Positions 39,181-44,613 of a stretch of 44,613 nt of DNA are shown piece by piece. Made by a program: the position numbers and the translations under genes. Within the stretch, counting starts at the first letter, position 1, and each line of letters begins with the position of its first letter. The stretch is from Rhodocyclaceae bacterium (GTDB lineage: Bacteria; Pseudomonadota; Gammaproteobacteria; Burkholderiales; Rhodocyclaceae): assembly GCA_006218025.1 (NCBI GenBank), contig VBWA01000025.1, positions 1 through 44,613 of the forward strand, read 5' to 3'. The notes beneath the pieces were generated by a model. That model was not told where the DNA came from, did no database searches, and saw nothing but the letters and a program-made list of their open reading frames with translations.

Positions 39181-39204
39181 AAACTAGACCGATCGGTCTA
39201 GTTT
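39181..39204. promoter_or_regulatory. Perfect 24-bp TetR-type operator
   Basis: AAACTAGACCGA followed by its exact complement-reverse TCGGTCTAGTTT. The inner TAGACCG/CGGTCTA is the form of operators described for TetR regulators such as NemR. On the minus strand TTGCAA and TAGTTT, 16 bases apart, overlap it as -35 and -10, so bound repressor would block the promoter of the cupin gene. Confidence 0.8.
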
Positions 39205-39449
39205 GCAATTGTACGCAGGAGTCGACCGGTGTCAACCAGGCTATCGGATCAGCGCCGAATCGGGGGCCTCGGAGTGCTCGCCCCGGACAAGCTTTGGTCG
39301 GGTTTGCGGCAGACACGGGTCGGACGATTAAATGATCGCCCAAGGAAAACACTAAACACTCGCTGAACGATTTAACCAATCTGTTGCATCTATCGGTTGA
39401 ATCCACCCCGAACGACAGACCTCCAAGGCGGAGCGCCTGAAGGTGTTAC
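39205..39449. other. Non-coding stretch
   Basis: About 245 bases with lower GC than the surroundings around 39330-39400. Short frames cross it but none has credible protein character. Together with the damaged gene beside it, this looks like eroded sequence. Confidence 0.4.
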
Positions 39450-40121
39450 CTATACCTGATTCGCCACCCCACTGACCACATGCCCCGTCGGCACCAGCCG
39501 TGACGCCGGCTCGCAATGCCGGGTCTGGTCGTCGAAGAAGAAGTCGGGTTCGAATTCGCGCAGGAAGTGGCTCTTCTCCAGGCCGCCGAGGAACATGGCT
39601 TCGTCGACCTCGACCTTCCATTCCATCAAGGTGCGGATCGCGCGTTCGTGGGCGGGGGCACTGCGCGCGGTGACCAGCGCGGTGCGGATTTTCATTTGGC
39701 AACCGGCGCTGTCTGCGCGCAGGCGGTGCAGGGCTTCGAGCAGGGGCAGGAAGGGGCCGGGCGGCAGCGGATGGAGGGCGCGGCGCTCCTCGTGGTCCTG
39801 GAAGGCGGCGAGGCCCTGTTCCTGGAACACGCGCTCGGCCTCGTCCGAGAACAGCACGGCGTCGCCGTCGAAGGCGATGCGTACTTCCAGCGGATGCTTC
39901 TCGGCCTCGGTCAGCGATGCCGCATACGCGCGCGCGGCTGGAAAGCCGGCGTTGAGCGCTTCGCGCACGTCGGCCTCGTTGGCGGAAAGGAACAGGTTGG
40001 CGCCCAGCGGCTTGAGGTAGTGGAAGGGCGGCCGCCCGCGCGTGAATACACCGCGTTTGAGCGACAGCCCGGCGGCGGCGGATTTGAAAATGCGCAGGCC
40101 CGAGGCGTTCGCGCTGCGCTT
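39450..40121 (-). pseudogene. 5'-nucleotidase (NT5C1A/cN-I family), N-terminus lost
   Basis: The 3' part encodes a clear cytosolic 5'-nucleotidase of the cN-I family, including the HAD-like RIAFDGDAVLFSDEAERVF, LVTARSAPAHERAIRTL, DEAMFLGGLEKSHFL and FFFDDQ. In the same frame upstream (about 40119-39969) conserved sequence continues, SANASGLRIFKSAAAGLSL and RPPFHYLKPLGANLFLSANE, but it has no ATG, GTG or TTG before the GTG at 39968, and the expected first 100 or so residues are missing. At about 40097-40121 the homology stops and a malic-enzyme-like frame takes over. A 172-residue product from GTG 39968 would lack half the fold. Most likely inactive. Confidence 0.75.
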
Positions 40122-40209
40122 CGGTGAATGCGGTGCCCCGGTTGTCGAGCGGGTCGCGCAAGCAGTCGACGCGGCGATTCGTCGCCGCCTGGAAAGCGCC
40201 GAGCGGCAC
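40100..40209 (-). pseudogene. Malic-enzyme-like N-terminal fragment
   Basis: From GTG 40209 one frame reads VPLGAFQAATNRRVDCLRDP and then LDNRGTAFTEAQRERLG, which resembles the start of SfcA-type malic enzymes (LLRDPLLNKGTAFTEAER...LG). The resemblance stops at the LG, where the 5'-nucleotidase sequence begins in another frame. The shared GAACGCCTCGGG at the switch could be the join point of a deletion. Recognition is from memory of the family and needs a search. Confidence 0.5.
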
Positions 40210-40259
40210 GCTTTCCCGGTCCTGTTCGAAACCGCCTGAGCGCTTTCGGCCCGTGATCT

Positions 40260-42380
40260 TCAGGCGCGCTTGTCCAGCGAATGGATGGCGCCGTGAATGG
40301 CGCGTTCGAACATGGGCCGGTCGGGCGTTACGATGCTGGCCGTCTTGTTCCTTAGCCGTACCGCCAGGGCTTCCGGCGTGATGGAAATGGCGCATTCCGA
40401 TGCGCTGTTGCTGAAGAGGAACAGCGTCCGGCTGGTGTTGATCCAGGTCAGGCGCTCGCGGCGGCTTTGTCCCGCCGTGATGAAATCGATCCAGTCGCCG
40501 CGCACGAGCTGGCGCACGCGGCGCAGGTCGGCGCGGTCCGGCGTGCTTTCCGCGTCGAGCTCGCCGGCGCCGGGAAGCGAGATGTCCTGCACGCGGACAC
40601 CCGACTTGGTGGCATGGCTGACCTGCAGGGTCGGCCCCGCGCTGCGAGCGCGCGGCTTTTCCTCCGGCGCCGGTGCCGGCTTGGCCTTGTCGGCCGGGCG
40701 CTCCTGCTTTTCCGCGCGCAGCGCTGCGATCTGCAGATCGACCAGCGTGTCCATGAATGTTTTGCGCTCGGTGGGCGCGGCGCCGATTTCGTCGAAGCCG
40801 GCATTGAGCTTTTTCAGCAGCCCGGGCAGCGCGGCGGCATGCCGTTTGCGTTCCCCCGGATCGTGCTTCGGCCTCACGGCCCAGATCAGCGAGACGGCGG
40901 TCCCCAGGGCTTCCTTGGTGGGCGCGCCGTCCTCGCCGGCCTGCGAGATCCTGCCCTGCACCACGTCGCGCCAGTAGCTGCGCAGGAACTCTTCGATCTG
41001 CGTCGGCACCATCGGCCCCAGCAGCAGCTCGATGCAATGATTCGCCGCCCTTTGCGCGCGCATCTGGGCCACGCGGGTGAGGCGGATTTCCTCCTCGCGG
41101 GCGTGTACGGCGTCGGCCAGCTCGCGGTCCTGCTGTTCCTCGATCTTCTCGCGCTCGGCGAGGAAGGCATCCAGCTCCGCGTTCGCGGCGTCGAACACTG
41201 CCATGTCGCCGTCGTACGTGGCCTGGACCTTGTTGACCAGCTCCAACAGTTTGACGAAGAAGGGGTCGTCGATATTGACCACCTTGCCCCAGCGGATCGC
41301 GACGGTCGAAATGCTGTCCAGGAAGCGCCGCGCCGGGTGGCTGCGGTCGGCGAAGAAGCGCTGGTTGAGCATGGCTGCTTTCAGCACCGTGGATTGCAGG
41401 CGGGCCACCAGCCCCTTCATGCCGTTCGCGACGTTCGGGTCGTTGAAGATCTGGTCGAACAGTTCGGCGACGATGTCCAGCGAGACGGCTTCCTGCAGGC
41501 GCACGCCACGCGCGGCGCCGCTGTCGCGTGCCATGCGCACGATGTTGGTGTGGGTGTCGGGGTTCGCCGGCGCCGGCGCTGCCTGCAGCGTCTTCATCGA
41601 GTCGAAGAGTTCCAGGCTGCCGCTGCCGGACCCGTTAGTGGCGGCTTCTCCGTCCTTGGTGCGCGCCTTCACCAGCCGGTCGAGGGCGCTCGCCATCCTG
41701 GCCGATTCGGCGGCGACCTCGTGGGGGTCGACCAGCGCCATCTCCCGGTAGCTGCGCTTGAGGCGAGGCAGGATCTCCGCGTCGATCAGGGTTTCGTTCA
41801 CGACGCGATAGAGCTGGGGCAGTTCCGGGGCCAAGTGCTCGCCGACCAGTTGCAGCAGCGTGATGCGCGCTGCCGTGTCGTCGGTCACCTCGCCGCAGGC
41901 GGCCTCGATGCAGGCCCACAGCGACGCCAGCTTGAATGACGCGTCGCCCGGCGTCATGGCGCTGCGCAACACGAGGTAGGTAATCCGCCGTTCCAGCGGG
42001 TTGGTCTCTTCGCGGCAGGCGGTGGTCAGGCGGTCGAGGATCTGGTTGGACGCGATCTGTATCGATTCCGCGGCCTTGCTCAGCAACTGCAGCTTGGCCG
42101 GTTCCTGTGATCCGATGCCCGGTCGGGCCGCCTTGAAGCTGCGACCGGCAAGCGCCGCCTTGAGGGCGGGCGCCACCTTGCCCCAATGGGCGGACAGGGC
42201 GAGCTTGAGGGTGGCGGCGGCCATGCGCCGTTCCGGTTCGCGGGCGGGATAGGTGCGCGCCGTGACGACCTGGACCAGTTCCGGGCCCAGTTCCTCGACC
42301 AGCTCGCACAAGTCGCTTTCCATCTGCTCGCGGCAGCCGGCAATCAGCTTCGCCAGCGTTGCAGCGTCTTTTTCCGTCAT
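40260..42380 (-). CDS. DUF1631 family protein
   Basis: A 706-residue cytoplasmic protein of the DUF1631 type, found in beta- and gammaproteobacteria and sometimes mislabelled thymidine phosphorylase. It is mostly helical, with a charged coiled region near 440-480 (AFLAEREKIEEQQDRELADA), a flexible Ala/Pro/Lys linker near 575-600, and a C-terminal beta-rich part of about 110 residues (VRGDWIDFITAGQSRRERLT, then FLFSNSASECAISITPE) that recalls a PilZ fold. The RxxxR/DxSxxG residues are not evident. Single gene. Its role is unknown; a c-di-GMP link would suit the region but is speculation. Confidence 0.85.
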   Translation of the reverse strand: MTEKDAATLAKLIAGCREQMESDLCELVEELGPELVQVVTARTYPAREPERRMAAATLKLALSAHWGKVAPALKAALAGRSFKAARPGIGSQEPAKLQLLSKAAESIQIASNQILDRLTTACREETNPLERRITYLVLRSAMTPGDASFKLASLWACIEAACGEVTDDTAARITLLQLVGEHLAPELPQLYRVVNETLIDAEILPRLKRSYREMALVDPHEVAAESARMASALDRLVKARTKDGEAATNGSGSGSLELFDSMKTLQAAPAPANPDTHTNIVRMARDSGAARGVRLQEAVSLDIVAELFDQIFNDPNVANGMKGLVARLQSTVLKAAMLNQRFFADRSHPARRFLDSISTVAIRWGKVVNIDDPFFVKLLELVNKVQATYDGDMAVFDAANAELDAFLAEREKIEEQQDRELADAVHAREEEIRLTRVAQMRAQRAANHCIELLLGPMVPTQIEEFLRSYWRDVVQGRISQAGEDGAPTKEALGTAVSLIWAVRPKHDPGERKRHAAALPGLLKKLNAGFDEIGAAPTERKTFMDTLVDLQIAALRAEKQERPADKAKPAPAPEEKPRARSAGPTLQVSHATKSGVRVQDISLPGAGELDAESTPDRADLRRVRQLVRGDWIDFITAGQSRRERLTWINTSRTLFLFSNSASECAISITPEALAVRLRNKTASIVTPDRPMFERAIHGAIHSLDKRA

Positions 42381-42511
42381 TTCAGGGGTGGCCGGAGTGT
42401 CGAGGTGCCGAATTATCCCATCGGTAGCCGGCGCGCATATTTCCGGAATGAAAGTATTTCCGGTCCTCCAAGGGCTTTCGGGGCGCCGGAATCTTCCTGA
42501 GCCGATAAGCC

Positions 42512-42539
42512 TCGCCGTGCCGCCGGCGCCGACTATCAG
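42512..42539 (+). repeat. 28-bp dispersed repeat, copy 3
   Basis: TCGCCGT, GCCGCCG, GCGCCGACTATCAG: same orientation as the other copies. It lies 22 bases beyond the stop of the EamA gene. Confidence 0.6.
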
Positions 42540-42561
42540 GATTCGCGCCCGGCCCCTTCGC

Positions 42562-43455
42562 CTATCCTTTCCGGATCAGGGCGGCGCGCAGCCGCGGCCA
42601 TAGCAGGTTGAGCGCCAGGCCGGCCATCACCAGCGCGGCGGCGGCCAGCTTCCAGGGCGGCAGCGATTCGTCCAGCCACAGCGCCGCGCCGCCCATGCCG
42701 AACACCGGCACCAGCAGGGCCATCGGCGTGATCGTGGCCGCGGGGTGTCTGGCCAGCAGCCAGCCCCAGGCCGCGTAGCCGAACAGCGAATTGCCCCAGG
42801 ATTGGTAGGCCACCGCGGCCCAGGTCGACGCGTCGGCCGCCCGCAGCGCCGCCGAGATCGCATCCCAGCCCTCGAAGAGCAGCGATAGGGCGACCAGCGG
42901 CGGCACGGCGAAGGCGCTGGACCAGACCACATAGGCGACCATGTTGGCCGGCGCGCCGCGTATCGCGGCGATATTCCCACCGGCCCACGAAAGCGCCGCC
43001 AGCAGCACCAGCAGCAGGCCGAGCGGCGTGGTGCTGCCGTCCGTATGCAGGATGATGACGGCGATTCCCGCCGAGGCGAGCAGCAGGGCGAACCACTGGA
43101 AGCCGCGCACCCGTTCGCCGGCGAGGCGCATCGACAGGCCGATGGTGAAGAACACCTGGATCTGAATCACCAGCGAGGCGAGGCCCGGCGAGATATGGCC
43201 GTTCATGGCGACATAGAGCAAGCCGAACTGGCCGACCCCGATCAGCAAGCCATAGAGCGCAAGGTTGCCCAAGCGCACCGCCGGGCGCGCAAAGAAGAAC
43301 ATGGCGGGAACCAGCACGAGGCCGAAGCGCAAGGCCGCGAACAGCAGCGGCGGCAGATGCCCGAGGGCAACCTTGATGACCACGAAATTGCTGCCCCAGA
43401 CGGCGACGACGGCGAGCGCGAGCAGGAAGTGTCGCAAGGGAAGGGCGGCGGGCAT
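42562..43455 (-). CDS. EamA/DMT-family exporter
   Basis: A 297-residue inner-membrane protein with about ten hydrophobic helices in two EamA repeats. The start MPAALPLRHFLLALAVVAVW followed by GSNFVVIKVAL is typical, as are GLLYVAMNGHISPGLASLV in the first repeat and GYAAWGWLLARHPAATITPM with LLVPVFGMGGAALWLDE in the second. It resembles the EamA subgroup that exports cysteine pathway metabolites, but substrate cannot be assigned. Stands alone on the minus strand, bracketed by two copies of the 28-bp repeat together with the toxin-antitoxin pair. Confidence 0.9.
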   Translation of the reverse strand: MPAALPLRHFLLALAVVAVWGSNFVVIKVALGHLPPLLFAALRFGLVLVPAMFFFARPAVRLGNLALYGLLIGVGQFGLLYVAMNGHISPGLASLVIQIQVFFTIGLSMRLAGERVRGFQWFALLLASAGIAVIILHTDGSTTPLGLLLVLLAALSWAGGNIAAIRGAPANMVAYVVWSSAFAVPPLVALSLLFEGWDAISAALRAADASTWAAVAYQSWGNSLFGYAAWGWLLARHPAATITPMALLVPVFGMGGAALWLDESLPPWKLAAAALVMAGLALNLLWPRLRAALIRKG

Positions 43456-43567
43456 GCGGCGATTGTCGCATGCGGGATATGCCCTCTCTGCAACCGTGGC
43501 TACGGCTGAGGTGGCGGCGACACTGCCGCGACGGCCGTCGACGAAAAGTCGGGCCGCCCGGGAACGT

Positions 43568-43903
43568 TCAGGCCGCCACCAGCACCGTCACCAGGCCCGC
43601 CGCGTGATTCGCCGCTTTCGGGCGAATCACGATTTCCACATCCCTGTCGAGCTGGGTGATGAAGTGCAGCAGGCGTTCGGAGGAAAAGCGGCTGAGCTTG
43701 TAATTGCGCAGCTCCGAAATGTGCGGCTGGGGGATGCCGAAAATCCCGGCGACTGCCGTCTGCGTGAGCTTGCGCTCCTTGATCAGATCGTTGAGGCGCA
43801 TCGCCAGTTGCGTGCGCAGCTTGCGTTCGTCGGCGTCGGCAAAGCCAAGGTCCTTGAACACGTCACCCGTGCCCACCTCCACCCGTTCAGTCTTTTTTGC
43901 CAT
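43568..43903 (-). CDS. HigA-like XRE-family antitoxin
   Basis: A 111-residue protein with a central helix-turn-helix (MRLNDLIKERKLTQTAVAGI, then FGIPQPHISELRNYKLSRFS) and a C-terminal strand region DRDVEIVIRPK, typical of antitoxins paired with Gp49-like HigB toxins. ATG at 43903 has GAGGTGC upstream and overlaps the toxin gene end by 17 bases, the usual toxin-first order. It should bind the toxin and repress the promoter through the palindrome at 44274. It appears intact although its toxin is not. Confidence 0.88.
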   Translation of the reverse strand: MAKKTERVEVGTGDVFKDLGFADADERKLRTQLAMRLNDLIKERKLTQTAVAGIFGIPQPHISELRNYKLSRFSSERLLHFITQLDRDVEIVIRPKAANHAAGLVTVLVAA

Positions 43904-44264
43904 AGCGCACCTCGTAGTCATTGCGAGCCAACTTCAAACGTTCATGAATCAGGTCGATGTCGGTCTTGGCGGTACGGATACCGGAAGGCGATTTCTTCTG
44001 GAAGCAGTGCAGCACATAAACCGCCTTCGCGAACCGCACCGTGTAGACCATCCGGTAGGTGTCGCCCCGATGATCCTCGACCAACTCGAACACGCCCGGT
44101 CCCTATCTCTTCCACGGCTTTGCCGCCGGCGGCTGGCCGCCCAACTGCACAACGCCCAAGGCGTAGCCAAAATCACTGACCACGTCGCCGGGAAAATCCA
44201 GCAGATCGCGCTTGGCGGAGCCAATCCAGTGCAGCGGCCGTTCATGTCGAGGCGAAGAACTCAT
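43887..44264 (-). pseudogene. HigB-like (phage Gp49-type) toxin with in-frame stop
   Basis: From ATG 44264 the frame reads MSSSPRHERPLHWIGSAKRD, then LLDFPGDVVSDFGYALGVVQ and AAKPWKR, and meets TAG at 44103-44105 (codon 54). Right after it the same frame continues as GPGVFELVEDHRGDTYRMVY and VLHCFQKKSPSGIRTAKTD to a stop at 43887. Family members have a residue such as Gly or Leu where the stop lies. The total of about 124 codons is the normal length. Thus a single nonsense change seems to have split the toxin; a restart near 44093 would give 68 residues without the first strands. Amber suppression or sequencing error would restore it. Confidence 0.8.
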
Positions 44265-44273
44265 GGTCGAAGT

Positions 44274-44289
44274 ATACCGTTTTCGGTAT
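44274..44289. promoter_or_regulatory. Toxin-antitoxin operator palindrome
   Basis: ATACCG-TTTT-CGGTAT, a perfect 6-4-6 inverted repeat 9 bases before the toxin ATG. On the minus strand TATACT overlaps its end as a -10, with TTTCCA 17 bases earlier, giving a leader of almost no length. This is the expected site for autorepression by the HigA-like protein. Confidence 0.7.
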
Positions 44290-44613
44290 TGGGTGGAAAG
44301 CTGGCTGGACGGCGACCCCGTCTGCCCTGATTGCTGCCACGCCGGTCGGCACCGGCAGGCCCGTGGCTCCGTCAGGGTTTCACATTCCTCCGCCTCGGGC
44401 CTGCCGGCGCCGGCCTCATCGCCGTGTCGCCGGCGCCGACTTTCCGAGAAAGGACTTCAATTCAAACCCGAGGTTTGCGAAGGAAGAATGCCCGCGCAAC
44501 GCAGCATGTCAGGCGGGCAGAAAGTCAAATCACTCTGACCCCAATAGCTACCGCTGAGGTAGACCGGCTTTCCCGGACGGTTTAATCAGGGCACACCATC
44601 CGTTCCTCGAATT
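44290..44613. other. Non-coding edge region
   Basis: No credible gene is seen in these 324 bases. They hold copy 4 of the 28-bp repeat, and CACTCTGACCCC near 44529, a phrase that recalls ends of small mobile repeats but cannot be assigned. Short frames here are arginine- and proline-rich and look random. Confidence 0.45.
44419..44446 (+). repeat. 28-bp dispersed repeat, copy 4
   Basis: TCGCCGT, GTCGCCG, GCGCCGACTTTCCG: closest to copies 2 and 3. It lies about 155 bases upstream of the toxin start, in the same orientation as the others. Confidence 0.6.

Noticed and set aside
39176-39406. A 76-codon minus-strand frame upstream of the cupin gene
   Set aside because: It crosses the TetR operator and promoter and has no recognisable sequence.
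43887-44093. The 68-codon restart as a complete functional toxin
   Set aside because: It lacks the first half of the conserved fold, while the upstream half is plainly present before the stop codon.
44520-44545. A CACTCTGACCCC phrase suggesting an end of a small mobile element
   Set aside because: No inverted partner, transposase or target duplication is visible inside the window.

Overview
The window is high-GC, densely coded DNA with bacterial gene structure. The type II secretion genes, the many c-di-GMP enzymes, the PilJ/NarX-type sensor kinase, DUF1631 and the style of the two-component systems together suggest a betaproteobacterium, perhaps a Rhodocyclales relative. That placement is inference from gene content only. 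No rRNA, tRNA, CRISPR array or intact insertion sequence was seen.

Layout: (1) 1-4460, minus strand, a type II secretion operon gspG-gspF-gspE followed by a GspL/PilM-like and a GspM/PilN-like gene that runs off the edge. (2) 4.7-9.2 kb, a small unknown gene, a rhomboid protease, a PilZ protein, a CBS-GGDEF-EAL protein and a lone cyclic-nucleotide-binding domain. (3) 9.2-11.9 kb, minus strand, betaine-lipid genes btaA-btaB plus a HAD phosphatase, behind a three-repeat Pho box. (4) 11.9-16.8 kb, a divergent pair: a GAF/HD-GYP protein with a large insertion, and a degenerate EAL-CBS-GGDDF protein. (5) 17.0-32.1 kb, a sensory island. Two translationally coupled membrane histidine kinases precede a cobalamin-binding protein that carries the W-x9-EH motif of the photoreceptor CarH. 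Facing away from them are a receiver-kinase behind a short leader ORF, a receiver/HisKA_3 kinase with a NarL-type regulator, a pseudo-receiver, a REC-PAS-GGDEF-EAL protein and a kinase with about seven PAS domains grown by tandem duplication. (6) 32.2-37.9 kb, an overlapping redox operon (FAD oxidase, dicluster Fe-S protein, geranylgeranyl-reductase-like flavoprotein), a small unknown gene and a PGM1-type phosphoglucomutase. (7) 38.0-39.2 kb, a cupin and a TetR regulator with a perfect 24-bp operator. (8) 39.4-44.6 kb, a scarred 5'-nucleotidase fused to a malic-enzyme-like fragment, DUF1631, an EamA exporter, and a HigBA-like pair whose toxin has an in-frame stop.

Much of the region looks devoted to sensing and c-di-GMP output: one PilZ receptor, three GGDEF proteins (two with an EAL domain that looks catalytic) and one HD-GYP, beside five histidine kinases. 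The most unusual signals are the CarH-like cobalamin protein next to two coupled kinases; a 17-bp palindrome and an 11-bp word shared by two regulator promoters; a 28-bp repeat present four times in one orientation, apparently bracketing two gene blocks; the Pho-controlled betaine-lipid operon with a HAD partner; and the uncharacterised redox operon.
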